A stretch of 64,000 bases of DNA from Aeromonas enteropelogenes. GTDB taxonomy: Bacteria > Pseudomonadota > Gammaproteobacteria > Enterobacterales > Aeromonadaceae. The notes under the pieces are model-generated. The model had not been told where the DNA came from and ran no database searches. It saw only the letters and a list, made by a program, of their open reading frames with translations. The stretch covers positions 387,625 to 451,624 of the forward strand of contig NZ_CDCG01000037.1 of the NCBI RefSeq assembly GCF_000819845.1, written 5' to 3'. Position numbers and translations under genes: made by a program. Below are positions 47,012 to 56,330 of the stretch, piece after piece. Within the stretch, counting starts at the first letter, position 1. Every line of letters begins with the position of its first letter.

Positions 47012-48337
47012 ATGGTTATTTGGCACGCCTTCAATTCTCTTCCCCACTGGCATCGCAAGATGGTGCTTATCCTGAGCATCCTGACCATGATGCTGATCGC
47101 CTGGCCCAGTGAACAGGCCGTCGCCACCCGGGTCGATGACAACGGCAACGAGATTGCCATGAGCGAGCAAACCGACGAGGCCCCCATTCCTGCCGAGCTG
47201 ACAGCACAAGTAGAGCAGCCACTCACCCCGCCCAAACCGACTTTTATCACCAAGCAGGTCAAGGTTCGCCGGGGCGACAATATGGGGATCATCTTCCAGC
47301 GCCTGGGTCTGAGCACCACGGATCTGCACCTTATCGATCAGCTCGAGGGCAGCAACCCGCTGCGCATGCTGCAGCCTGGCCAGGAGCTCACCTTCAAACT
47401 CACCCAGAACGGGGAGCTGCACAGCCTTTATTATCCCCATAGCCTGGAGCAGGCCCTCAAGGTGAGCCGTCAGGATGACACCTTCGTGGCCCGCAACGTC
47501 AAGATGGCCCTCGATACCCGGGAGCTGGTCAGCAAGGGGGAGATCCGCTCCAGCTTCTGGGGCGCCGCCGTCGAAGCGGGCATGACAGAGGATCAGATCA
47601 TGGATCTGGCCGCCATCTTCGGCTGGGACATCGACTTTGCCCAGGATCTGCAGCCGGGGGACAGCTTCCGGGTGGTCTATGAGGAGAAATTCCGCGACGA
47701 TGAGCGGGTTGCCTCCGGCGATATCCTGGCCGCCGAATTCATCAACCAGGGCGAGATCTACCGCGCCGTCCTCCATGACGATGGCAACTACTACACGCCC
47801 CAGGGCAAGGCGATGCGCAAGAGCTTCCTGCGCGCGCCGGTCAACTTCAAATACATCAGCTCCAACTTCAACCCGCGCCGCCTCCATCCGGTAACCGGCA
47901 AGATCCGCCCCCACAACGGCATCGACTATGTGGCGCCTGTGGGTACCCCCATCATGGCGGCGGGCTCAGGCAGCGTGGTGGCCGCCGGCTACAACCAGTT
48001 CAACGGCAACTATGTCTTTATCAAGCATGCGGGCAACTATGTGACCAAGTACCTGCACCTCACCAAGCGCACCGTCAACAAGGGGCAGCGGGTGAAACAG
48101 GGGCAGACCATAGGTACTCTGGGGGGCACGGGCCGCGTAACGGGTCCGCACCTGCACTATGAATTCGTGGTGGGCGGCGTGCACAAAAACCCGCGTACTC
48201 TCACTCTGCCCCAGGCAGAGACACTCACCGGGCGCGAGCTCGCCAACTTCAAAAAACTGGCGACGCCGCAACTGGCCAAGCTGGACAGCTCCGAGATCCA
48301 GCTGGCCCAGAACAAGCGAAGCAACCGCGGCAATTGA
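47012..48337 (+). CDS. mepM: Murein DD-endopeptidase MepM (M23 family)
   Basis: Cleaves D-Ala-mDAP cross-links to let the murein sacculus expand. The 441-residue protein has an N-terminal anchor or signal (about 17-36, VLILSILTMMLIAWP), a LysM/OapA-like region (RRGDNMGIIFQRLGLSTTDL), and a C-terminal M23 domain with zinc ligands His301 and Asp305 (PHNGIDY) and His380/His382 (GPHLHYEF). The tyrS-mepM-anmK arrangement is conserved in related bacteria. Confidence 0.95.
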   Translation: MVIWHAFNSLPHWHRKMVLILSILTMMLIAWPSEQAVATRVDDNGNEIAMSEQTDEAPIPAELTAQVEQPLTPPKPTFITKQVKVRRGDNMGIIFQRLGLSTTDLHLIDQLEGSNPLRMLQPGQELTFKLTQNGELHSLYYPHSLEQALKVSRQDDTFVARNVKMALDTRELVSKGEIRSSFWGAAVEAGMTEDQIMDLAAIFGWDIDFAQDLQPGDSFRVVYEEKFRDDERVASGDILAAEFINQGEIYRAVLHDDGNYYTPQGKAMRKSFLRAPVNFKYISSNFNPRRLHPVTGKIRPHNGIDYVAPVGTPIMAAGSGSVVAAGYNQFNGNYVFIKHAGNYVTKYLHLTKRTVNKGQRVKQGQTIGTLGGTGRVTGPHLHYEFVVGGVHKNPRTLTLPQAETLTGRELANFKKLATPQLAKLDSSEIQLAQNKRSNRGN

Positions 48338-48382
48338 GCCTCGGGCGGGTCATTGCCGCCGGATGACAACTAACACTAACGA

Positions 48383-48408
48383 CGGGGGCATGGCCCCCGG
48401 ACTTTTAT
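48383..48408 (+). terminator. Probable terminator after mepM
   Basis: CGGGGGC AT GGCCCCCG followed by ACTTTTAT. Confidence 0.65.
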
Positions 48409-48569
48409 CTGGCGCCTTTGGCACATGGCCGAAGGTGACACACGGGGAGACGAGATGATCGAGCGTGATACAGGGCCAATGTCGGGCACCGGAGCTGGCC
48501 CCGGCATCATGTGTCACCCACTCATCTCTGTTCCCCTTGGCCTGGTTTCCCGTCATACAAGGAGATGCC

Positions 48570-49679
48570 ATGAGTGAGCGCTATATCGGGTTGATGTCGG
48601 GTACCAGCATGGACGGGATAGATGCCGTGCTGCTGGCCATCGACGGGGAGCAGCTTAAGGTCGAGGTAGCGCTCTGCCACCCCTGGCCGGCACCGGTTGC
48701 CCGCGAGCTGCATGCCCTCTGCACCCCGGGCGAGAACGAGATAGATCGCATGGGCGTCGCCGACAACCTGGTGGCCCGGGAATTTGCCGCCGCCACCCGT
48801 GCCCTGCTCGCCAAGGCCGGGCTGACCCCTGCCGATATCCGCGCCATCGGCTCCCATGGCCAGACCATCCGTCATCGCCCACAACTCGGGTTTACCCTGC
48901 AGATCGGCAACGCGGCCCTGTTGGCGGCCCTCACAGGTATCGATGTAGTGGCCGATTTTCGCACCATGGATATTGCCCTCGGTGGCCAGGGCGCCCCGCT
49001 GGTGCCCGCCTTCCATCAGGCACGCTTCGCCAGCCCCGGCGCCCTGCGGGTGGTGCTGAACCTTGGCGGCATTGCCAATATCTCTGTGCTGCCGGGCAGC
49101 GCCGACGGGGTATACGGTTTTGATACCGGCCCCGCCAACACCCTGCTCGATGGCTGGTATCGCCGCCATCACCCGCACGGGGGCGACTATGACGCGGGCG
49201 GCCGCTGGGCGGCCAGTGGCACTCTTATCCCCGAGCTGCTCACGCAGCTGCTGGCTCACCCCTACTTCACCGCCCCCTGGCCCAAAAGTACGGGGCGGGA
49301 GATGTTTACCCTGACCTGGCTGGACGAGGCACTGGCGGGTCAGGCTTACGACCCTGCCGATGTGCAGCGCACCCTGCAGGCACTGACCTGCCACAGCATC
49401 GCCAGTCAGCTGCCAGTCCTTGAGGGAGTGGCCGAGAACGGCGAACTGTTTGTCTGTGGCGGCGGCGCCCATCACGGCCCGTTGCTGGCGGAACTTACGG
49501 CGCTCTTGCCCGGGTGGCGCATCACCACCACCGACGAGCTGGGCATCGCCCCGGACTGGGTAGAGGGGGCCGCCTTCGCCTGGCTGGCGCAGCGCTTTAT
49601 CCATCGCCTGCCCGGCAACCTGCCTGCCGTCACCGGCGCCAGCCGCCCTGCCATACTGGGCGCCCTCTATCCCGCGTAA
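48570..49679 (+). CDS. anmK: Anhydro-N-acetylmuramic acid kinase AnmK
   Basis: Phosphorylates and opens 1,6-anhydroMurNAc during murein recycling. The 369-residue protein has the ATP phosphate loop GLMSGTSMDGID (residues 7-18), DFRTMDIALGGQGAPLVPAFH, LNLGGIANIS and FDTGPAN, all typical of AnmK. The start at 48570 follows AAGGAG. It is downstream of mepM, whose products it helps recycle. Confidence 0.96.
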   Translation: MSERYIGLMSGTSMDGIDAVLLAIDGEQLKVEVALCHPWPAPVARELHALCTPGENEIDRMGVADNLVAREFAAATRALLAKAGLTPADIRAIGSHGQTIRHRPQLGFTLQIGNAALLAALTGIDVVADFRTMDIALGGQGAPLVPAFHQARFASPGALRVVLNLGGIANISVLPGSADGVYGFDTGPANTLLDGWYRRHHPHGGDYDAGGRWAASGTLIPELLTQLLAHPYFTAPWPKSTGREMFTLTWLDEALAGQAYDPADVQRTLQALTCHSIASQLPVLEGVAENGELFVCGGGAHHGPLLAELTALLPGWRITTTDELGIAPDWVEGAAFAWLAQRFIHRLPGNLPAVTGASRPAILGALYPA

Positions 49680-49704
49680 GCACAGGGCTCGATATCAGGA
49701 TGTC

Positions 49705-50577
49705 CTAAGCGGCGCCCTTGAACAGGCGGGAGATCTGTCGCCACAGCCAGACAAACGGGGACGGCCTGGGGGCCACCAGATTGACCTGGCTGAGGCCGGC
49801 GCGCGCCTCACAGCGCATCAGGTTCTGGATATAGTAGGGGTGAGAGCGATTGATCAGCTGTGAGGCCTGGTAGGCCCACAGTTTTGGGATGCCCCAAAGG
49901 GTGCTGGCAATGGCGCCGACGATGCAGAAAAAGGCGGGCTCCCGTATCCCCATCCTGGTCCCGTTCTCCAGCGCCTCCTTGAAGGAGCCCGAGTGGGCGA
50001 TGCAGGTGAGGATATTGACCATGAAGGCCTCGTAATCGTCCCCCTCCCCCTTGCCAATCCGCGCCATCAGATCGGGCGCCGGGTGATAGCCAAACTGGTG
50101 GCCTATGTCTTCCAGCACCGCATTGCGCTGGCGGATCACCTTGCCATAGAACATCAGCATCACCACGCAGTCGATCACCTTGCACAGCACCTCGTAGTGA
50201 GGGTGAGCCTTCTTGGGACGCGGCGCCGTCAGCAGCGCCAGCTCCTCGGAGATGGCGATCAGACCGACAGGCACTGCGGTGGCGATAAAAGAGAGGTCGA
50301 TGGAGAGCGCCAGTCCCTCGTCTCCTTCCAGCCGGGCCACGATGACGTGCTCGGCAAACAGGAGACGCTGGCGTTCAATATAGGCCCCATAGATCAGCTC
50401 CCGATACCGCTTTTGTGGATAAGGGGTATTGAGCAGGGTCTCTATGGTCATGATGGTGGCAGACACGCGACCATGTAATTGATAACCAAGGGGAATGGGG
50501 AAGTGTTTCCCCAGCTTGGGAGGCAAGGAGTGCGAGCCCCCTTGACAGTACATATCACCCAGAACAAAACCCAACAT
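49705..50577 (-). CDS. ADP-ribosylglycohydrolase-like protein with degenerate metal site
   Basis: A 290-residue cytosolic protein, mostly helical. Its layout resembles ADP-ribosylglycohydrolases: an N-terminal GFVLGDMYCQGG (canonical GxxxGDxxG), a TIMTIETLL segment where the family has TDDT, and REPAFFCIVGAIASTLWGIP (213-231) where the family has GGDTDTxAAIAGAxxGAxYG. The metal-binding aspartates of both later motifs are absent, so it is probably catalytically inactive or altered. The start at 50577 removes 17 upstream residues. It converges on anmK with 25 bases between. The assignment is my motif inference, not a search result. Confidence 0.55.
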   Translation of the reverse strand: MLGFVLGDMYCQGGSHSLPPKLGKHFPIPLGYQLHGRVSATIMTIETLLNTPYPQKRYRELIYGAYIERQRLLFAEHVIVARLEGDEGLALSIDLSFIATAVPVGLIAISEELALLTAPRPKKAHPHYEVLCKVIDCVVMLMFYGKVIRQRNAVLEDIGHQFGYHPAPDLMARIGKGEGDDYEAFMVNILTCIAHSGSFKEALENGTRMGIREPAFFCIVGAIASTLWGIPKLWAYQASQLINRSHPYYIQNLMRCEARAGLSQVNLVAPRPSPFVWLWRQISRLFKGAA

Positions 50578-51846
50578 AAGCCCTCCACCATCAGGTAAGG
50601 GCGACCGCATTGCGATCGCGCTGGCCAACTTCCTGGCAGTTGAGTGCCGGACCCTGTGCGCTATCCGGCAGACCCTTTGATGACCATACCAACACCACCA
50701 TCAACAGGCGATCAAAAAAGCAACATATTGCATATCAGCTCCCGTTATTCATTGTGTTGCCGGGCAGCTACGACAAAATGGCAAGCGGCTGCTCTCTTCG
50801 ATCATTTCTATTTTTTAAACAACCAGTTAGGCGATAGTTTTTCAAGATGATGCGCCATATCCCCCAGCCCCCGTGTCCATATAACGCCCGGGAAGTGCAG
50901 CCATGGCGGCATTTTGTGGCACGGGAAGGGCTCGTCAGGTCACCGACGCTTCTGTCGCAGCCCACACTCAACCCGCTGAGCATCTTTCTCCCTCAAGGCA
51001 CTCTTATCGCCTTATCGCCGAGCAGGGCGCCGGAGAATGTGAACCAATCCGAAACACCCCGTTCCCCGCGTACCACCCGGCGGATCAGATTGGCCAGCAA
51101 CCGAACGATGGCCGCTTATTTCGGTGCTGCAAATTCATGGCATATTTCGTTATTACCAAGGCAATCAGAAAGGAGTCCTTTTCACCTGTTGGTGCGTCAT
51201 GGACGCACCATACCGATATCACTCTTATAGGTCGCCCATGCAGCGCCACTGAATTATATTCCAGATGCATCTTTATTGACGCAGGCAGGCATATTTTCCA
51301 GCGTTTGGGTAGCCCCTAAAAAATTCTGAAAATACATATCTATGCATAATTAAATGCATGAACTGCCGGGTTTCGGCATATTATTAACGCTTTATTCACA
51401 GAGTCGCCTCCGGTTCGACCCAGGAGAGAGCCTTGCCATAGCTGATGTGCCCTGGTGTTAAGAGTCATTCAGCCTGCTTTGTCCCCCTCCTGCCCGTGAA
51501 TTGAATCGCAATCTGGCTATATTTCAGCGCGTTGAGCCATCTCATAGAAATGAGATCCCGGTTTGCATCCCGTGTTCGCGCCTCATAGGATTTCCCCTGT
51601 CTGAAATCATTAACCCAACCCGGGCTTCTTTTTATCAAATCCCTCAATTGATGGATTTAGTCATAAATAGAGGCAGCGGCTCCTGTGTTTGCCTTTATAG
51701 CCTTATGCCTGCAGTGATTGCGGGTCAGGGTAAATATTAAAGAGATAAAACACGGCAAGGCAGGAGCGACGTCAAAATAGATAAGGCGTTGGCGAGGGTT
51801 AACCTGTCCCTACATCGATAACCAGTATTACAACGAGGAATACACC
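50578..51846. other. 1.27 kb stretch without a recognisable gene
   Basis: Less GC-rich than the surrounding genes. The frames present (up to about 138 codons) have no domain signs, codon bias or ribosome sites. A small hairpin ATCTCAT/ATGAGAT with loop AGAA sits at 51539-51556. It must contain the promoters for the flanking divergent genes. It may be a decayed gene, an RNA gene or a long leader for the triple Rid gene; nothing in the sequence decides. Confidence 0.5.
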
Positions 51847-53112
51847 ATGAGTGACACCATCATCAAGGCTGCCAGAAATACCTCCAACGCCCCCCAGGGC
51901 CTGGGCCCCTACACCCAGACGGTGGCTTTCTCCCACTACAACAATATTGCGGCCCAGTTGCCGGTCGATCCCCGCACCGGCAAGCTGATCGAGGGTGATG
52001 TCAAAATGCAGGCCAGACAGTGCCTGACCAATATCAAGGCCATCGTCGAGAGCATCGATCACGTGATGGACGATATGGTGAAACTCACCGTATTCCTCAG
52101 CGACATCGCCGATCTGGATGCGGTCAACGAGGTCTATCGCGAATTCTTCCCGGGCTATGTGCCGACCCGCACCTCCCTGGCGGTAGCCGCCCTGCCGCTG
52201 GGCGCCAAGGTTCAGATGGACGCCATCATCTCCAACGGCGAAGGCACCTATCCGCAGGCCCCCTGCGCCCTGGTGAAGCTGGCTCGCAACAGCAGCCGTG
52301 CGCCGCAAAGCGCCCTCTCCAGCCAGACCGTTGCCTTCTCCCACTACAACAACATCGGCGCCCAGCTGCCCATCGATGCAGCCTCCGGCCAGCTGGTTGC
52401 CGGTGGCATCAAGGAGCAGGCGGCCCAGTGCCTGAATAACATCAAGGCTATTCTGGAGGGGATCGACGTGCCCTTCGACGATATCGTCAAGGTGACCGTC
52501 TATCTGAAAAACCTCGCCGATCTGGATGCCGTCAACGAGGTCTACACCACCTTCTTCCCGGATTCCGCCATCGCCCGCGCCGCCGCCTATCTGCCGGCCC
52601 GCAGTGTGATTGCCGCCTCTGCCCTGCCGATGGACGCCCTGGTGCAGATGGATGCGGTCATCTCCCACGGTGACGGCACCCCGCCGCAGCTGGTGGAAGA
52701 CAGACACAATCTGGTGATCCGCGCCCGCAATACCGACAAGGCACCGCGCAGCCCGCTGCACACCCAGACCGTCGCCTTCTCCCACTACAACCATATCGCC
52801 GGGCAGCTGCCGGTCGATCTCGCCACCGGCAAGATCCTGACCGGTTGCGTCAAGGAGCAGACCGCCCAGTGCCTGAACCATATCAAGGCGATTGTAGAGA
52901 GCATCGACCATGTGATGGACGATATCGTCAAGGTCAATATCCAGCTGGCCCGTATCGAGGATCTGGAGGCGGTCAACGCCATCTATACCCGCTACTTTCC
53001 GGATTATCAGCCCGCCCGCACCGTGATCGCGGTACGCGAGCTGCCCGCAGGCGCCCTGATCCAGATGGATGCGGTGATGTCCAATGCGGAAAGTACCCCG
53101 CCGCAGGCGTAA
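51847..53112 (+). CDS. Three tandem Rid (YjgF/YER057c/UK114) domains in one chain
   Basis: A 421-residue protein of three complete Rid domains (about 1-137, 138-284 and 285-421), each with QTVAFSHYN, a CLxxIKAIxExID helix and an AVNxxYxxxF segment. Ordinary RidA is a homotrimer of about 128-residue chains with active sites between subunits; here one chain could fold as the whole trimer. The catalytic arginine is present in each (R108, R252, R391), but the partner glutamate is aspartate (D125, D269, D408), and only domain 1 keeps the GPY motif (20-22). Domain 2 has an eight-residue insertion (SAIARAAA). Probably an imine or enamine deaminase, or a relative with a new substrate. Monocistronic. 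Confidence 0.88.
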   Translation: MSDTIIKAARNTSNAPQGLGPYTQTVAFSHYNNIAAQLPVDPRTGKLIEGDVKMQARQCLTNIKAIVESIDHVMDDMVKLTVFLSDIADLDAVNEVYREFFPGYVPTRTSLAVAALPLGAKVQMDAIISNGEGTYPQAPCALVKLARNSSRAPQSALSSQTVAFSHYNNIGAQLPIDAASGQLVAGGIKEQAAQCLNNIKAILEGIDVPFDDIVKVTVYLKNLADLDAVNEVYTTFFPDSAIARAAAYLPARSVIAASALPMDALVQMDAVISHGDGTPPQLVEDRHNLVIRARNTDKAPRSPLHTQTVAFSHYNHIAGQLPVDLATGKILTGCVKEQTAQCLNHIKAIVESIDHVMDDIVKVNIQLARIEDLEAVNAIYTRYFPDYQPARTVIAVRELPAGALIQMDAVMSNAESTPPQA

Positions 53113-53128
53113 GGTTGCGTTAAATAAT

Positions 53129-53159
53129 AAAAAACACCGGCTTAGGCCGGTGTTTTTTT
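53129..53159 (+). terminator. Terminator after the triple Rid gene
   Basis: AAAACACCGGC TTA GGCCGGTGTTTTTTT, 17 bases after the stop. Confidence 0.93.
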
Positions 53160-53202
53160 CGGGAGTCAGCATTGGCGGCCCGCAGTTAAAAAGCAGCCTT
53201 CA

Positions 53203-53604
53203 TTATCCGAGGATCTGTTTAAGCTCCGCCTCTTTCAATTTGAAGACCTCGTACTCCTGCGCATTTCTACTCTTGGCGACTGTAATCCATTGCACACCAG
53301 TTTCATCGGCATTTTTAAATTCCAGTCTGAAGACGTACTTGGCACTGGTGATCAGGGCCATCACTATTCCTACCAGAAAAGCCACCGCGGGCAGAAATAA
53401 TGTCATTCCCTTGCCCTGCGCTTCAGGTGGGATAAAGTAGAAGAGAATGCTTGATGTGATCAGCCCAAGCAATAGCATATTTATCAAATTATCCTTCCAT
53501 GTAAGCACTTTCACTTGTACATCCGAAATTCGGTTCACATCATACGAATCAGCATTTATTTTCAATTTTCTTTCTGACTGATCAACTACGATAGAACAAA
53601 CCAT
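53203..53604 (-). CDS. Small membrane protein of unknown function, DUF6232-like
   Basis: A 133-residue protein with a short soluble N-terminal part, two central hydrophobic segments (about 41-58 and 66-88, forming a hairpin), and a soluble C-terminal part (FRLEFKNADETGVQWITVAKSRNAQEYEVFKLKEAEL). The layout resembles small two-helix DUF6232-type proteins, but that is uncertain. Its DNA is markedly more AT-rich than its neighbours, and the upstream 280 bases are even more so, suggesting acquired DNA. Function unknown. Confidence 0.6.
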   Translation of the reverse strand: MVCSIVVDQSERKLKINADSYDVNRISDVQVKVLTWKDNLINMLLLGLITSSILFYFIPPEAQGKGMTLFLPAVAFLVGIVMALITSAKYVFRLEFKNADETGVQWITVAKSRNAQEYEVFKLKEAELKQILG

Positions 53605-53986
53605 TATAGATACCCCTATCCTTTTAAAATGCTATATATCACCTGATTTATTTATAATTAAACCAATCATTAGCATAACAATCCGAAAAAATAATTCACC
53701 TGCCCTTTATCACCAAAAACGATACTTCATTGAGCGCGAAAAATCGCCATTCAGGCACATAATATATTATGAAAGGCATCGTATGATACCAATCATGTAA
53801 CATGGTTAAGATAAAAGTGAGACTGTTCAAAAATAGGAAATTTAAGTCAGAGATACATTCCCTGATTCAGCTATATCTCCCAATCAGAAATTTCTTATAA
53901 AAACGCCCCCCATCTTGCGATGGAGGGCGTTTTATTTTCCGGCTATTGGGCCTGCGCGACCCAATGGTCAGTAATTACAGGGGCTG
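53605..53986. other. AT-rich intergenic region with the tktA terminator
   Basis: 382 bases, clearly AT-rich up to about 53890, then the tktA terminator (53899-53933). No gene is evident. Confidence 0.55.
53899..53933 (-). terminator. Terminator after tktA
   Basis: AAAACGCC...GGGCGTTTT with an inner CCATC/GATGG pairing around TTGC, 54 bases past the tktA stop. Confidence 0.85.
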
Positions 53987-55978
53987 TTACAGGGACTCAG
54001 CGGTGGCAACCACATTTTCCACGGTAAAGCCGAATTCCTTGAACAGCAGCTCGGCCGGCGCGGACTCGCCGAAGGAGCGCATGCCGATGATCTTGCCGCC
54101 AAAACCCACGTACTTGTACCAGTAGTCGGCGATGCCGGCTTCGATGGCCACGCGCTTGGTGACGGAGGACGGCAGCACGGACTCCTTGTATTCGGCGGAT
54201 TGAGCGTCGAATACGTCGGTGCAAGGCAGAGAGACAACTCGCACGGCACGGCCCTTGGCAGTCAGCTGCTCATAGGCGGCCACGGCCAGCTCCACTTCGG
54301 AACCGGTGGCGATCAGGATCAGCTCCGGGGTACCGGCGCAATCTTTCAGCACATAACCACCCTTGGCAGCATCGGCCAGCTGCTGGGCAGTGCGGTCCAT
54401 CTGGGCCAGGTTCTGACGAGAGAAGATCAGAGAGGTCGGGCCATCGGTACGCTCGATGGCGTGTTTCCAGGCGATGGCAGACTCTACCTGGTCACACGGG
54501 CGCCAGGTGCTCATGTTCGGAGTCAGACGCAGGGAGGCGATCTGCTCGACCGGCTGGTGAGTCGGGCCATCTTCACCCAGACCGATGGAGTCGTGGGTGT
54601 AAACGAAGATGGAACGCTGCTTCATCAGGGCGGCCATGCGCAGGGCGTTGCGGGCGTACTCCATGAACATCAGGAAGGTGGCGCCGTAGGGGATGAAACC
54701 ACCGTGCAGGGCGATACCGTTCATGATGGCGGACATGCCGAACTCGCGTACACCGTAGTGGATGTAGTTGCCGGAGGCATCGTCGTTGGTCAGGGACTTG
54801 GAACCGGACCACATGGTCAGGTTGGACGGAGCGAGATCCGCGGAGCCACCCATGAATTCCGGCAGCAACTTGCCGAAGGCTTCCAGAGCGTTCTGGGAGG
54901 CCTTGCGGGTGGCGATCTTGGCCGGGTTGGCCTGCAGGTTTTCGATGATCTTGGCAGATTCGGCAGCCCAGTTGGCCGGCAGTTCGCCAGCGCTGCGGCG
55001 CTTGAACTCGGCAGCCAGCGCCGGGTGAGCGGCTTCATAGGCGGCGAACTTGGCAGCCCAGTCGGCTTCCAGCGCAGCGCCCTTCTCGCGACCGTTCCAC
55101 TCGGCAGCGATGTCGGCCGGGATCTCGAACGGTGCGTGGTCCCACTTCAGGAAGGCGCGGGCAGCGGCGATCTCGTCGTTGCCGAGCGGTGCACCGTGGC
55201 AGTCGTGAGAGCCGGACTTGTTCGGGGAGCCGTAACCGATGATGGTGCGGCAGCAGATCAGGGTCGGCTTGCCGGTCTCGGCCTTGGCGGCCTCAATGGC
55301 GGCGTTGATCGCTTCCGGGTTGTGACCGTCAACGGCCGGGATGACGTGCCAGCCGTAGGCTTCGAAGCGCTTGACGGTGTCGTCGGTGAACCAGCCTTCC
55401 ACGTGACCGTCGATGGAGATGCCGTTGTCATCCCAGAACGCGATCAGCTTGCCCAGTTGCAGGGTGCCGGCCAGGGAGCAAGCCTCGTGGGAGATACCTT
55501 CCATCAGGCAGCCGTCGCCCATGAAGGCGTAGGTGTAGTGGTCAACGATGTCGTGACCCGGCTGGTTGAACTGCTCGGCCATGGCCTTCTCGGCGATCGC
55601 CATGCCCACGGCGTTGGTGATGCCCTGACCCAGCGGGCCAGTGGTGGTTTCGACGCCCGGCGCGTAGCCGTACTCCGGGTGACCCGGGGTGCGAGAGTGC
55701 AGCTGGCGGAAGTTTTTCAGATCATCGATGGAGAGGTCATAACCGGAGAGGTGCAGCAGGGAGTACAGCAGCATGGAGCCGTGGCCGTTGGAGAGAATGA
55801 AACGGTCGCGGTCGGCCCACTTGGGGTTGTTCGGGTTATGTTTGAGGTGGCTGCGCCACAACACTTCGGCGATATCCGCCATTCCCATGGGGGCGCCCGG
55901 GTGACCGGAGTTGGCTTTTTGAACGGCATCCATACTCAATGCGCGAATGGCATTGGCAAGCTCTTTACGAGAAGGCAT
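53987..55978 (-). CDS. tktA: Transketolase
   Basis: Thiamine diphosphate enzyme of the non-oxidative pentose phosphate pathway, moving two-carbon units between sugars. The 663 residues equal E. coli TktA. The sequence begins [35 protein letters not shown]. Further motifs are GHGSMLLY, the TPP-binding [24 protein letters not shown] and the central [20 protein letters not shown]. The start at 55978 has an AGGAG ribosome site. Divergent from metK, as in related genomes. Confidence 0.97.
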   Translation of the reverse strand: MPSRKELANAIRALSMDAVQKANSGHPGAPMGMADIAEVLWRSHLKHNPNNPKWADRDRFILSNGHGSMLLYSLLHLSGYDLSIDDLKNFRQLHSRTPGHPEYGYAPGVETTTGPLGQGITNAVGMAIAEKAMAEQFNQPGHDIVDHYTYAFMGDGCLMEGISHEACSLAGTLQLGKLIAFWDDNGISIDGHVEGWFTDDTVKRFEAYGWHVIPAVDGHNPEAINAAIEAAKAETGKPTLICCRTIIGYGSPNKSGSHDCHGAPLGNDEIAAARAFLKWDHAPFEIPADIAAEWNGREKGAALEADWAAKFAAYEAAHPALAAEFKRRSAGELPANWAAESAKIIENLQANPAKIATRKASQNALEAFGKLLPEFMGGSADLAPSNLTMWSGSKSLTNDDASGNYIHYGVREFGMSAIMNGIALHGGFIPYGATFLMFMEYARNALRMAALMKQRSIFVYTHDSIGLGEDGPTHQPVEQIASLRLTPNMSTWRPCDQVESAIAWKHAIERTDGPTSLIFSRQNLAQMDRTAQQLADAAKGGYVLKDCAGTPELILIATGSEVELAVAAYEQLTAKGRAVRVVSLPCTDVFDAQSAEYKESVLPSSVTKRVAIEAGIADYWYKYVGFGGKIIGMRSFGESAPAELLFKEFGFTVENVVATAESL

Positions 55979-56241
55979 CTGTATCTCCTGCGATTGCTTC
56001 ATTTGATGGCCAAGATTAAGGCGCGTTATTGTCCCAGCAGGGCGCGCGCCGTGCAAATGTTATCTGGATGAATAAAGTGGCTTTGGGAGGACAATCGCTT
56101 TTCTCGCCTTGGGTTGGCGACCCAAACCGGCTGCAAACGTTTGATCTCCATCCCTTTGGAGATAGCAAGGCGTCATAAGAAACCAATCTGGCCGGTAGCG
56201 GGAAAATAGTACTGGCATTCAAGGGGGGCGCTAACTAGAAT

Positions 56242-56273
56242 AGACGTCCAGATGTAGATACCTCTACAGTCAT
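56242..56273 (+). promoter_or_regulatory. Tandem met boxes (MetJ operator) upstream of metK
   Basis: Four consecutive 8-base units related to AGACGTCT: AGACGTCC (56242), AGATGTAG (56250), ATACCTCT (56258) and ACAGTCAT (56266). Tandem met boxes are the MetJ operator form, in which MetJ bound to S-adenosylmethionine represses. It ends 57 bases before the metK start, so end-product repression of metK is likely. Confidence 0.75.
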
Positions 56274-56330
56274 CCCAATATCACCCGGTTATTGCACTGG
56301 CGATAACCCGGACAAACTGAGAATTTCATC

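Noticed and set aside
51409-51430. GGTTCGAC sequence resembling a tRNA T-loop
   Set aside because: The flanking bases do not form a 5-base T stem, and no acceptor, D or anticodon arms can be built around it.
53203-53604. Antisense frame at 53084-53440 as a gene
   Set aside because: It spans the Rid stop region and terminator and has no protein character; the minus-strand frame with a membrane hairpin is more plausible.
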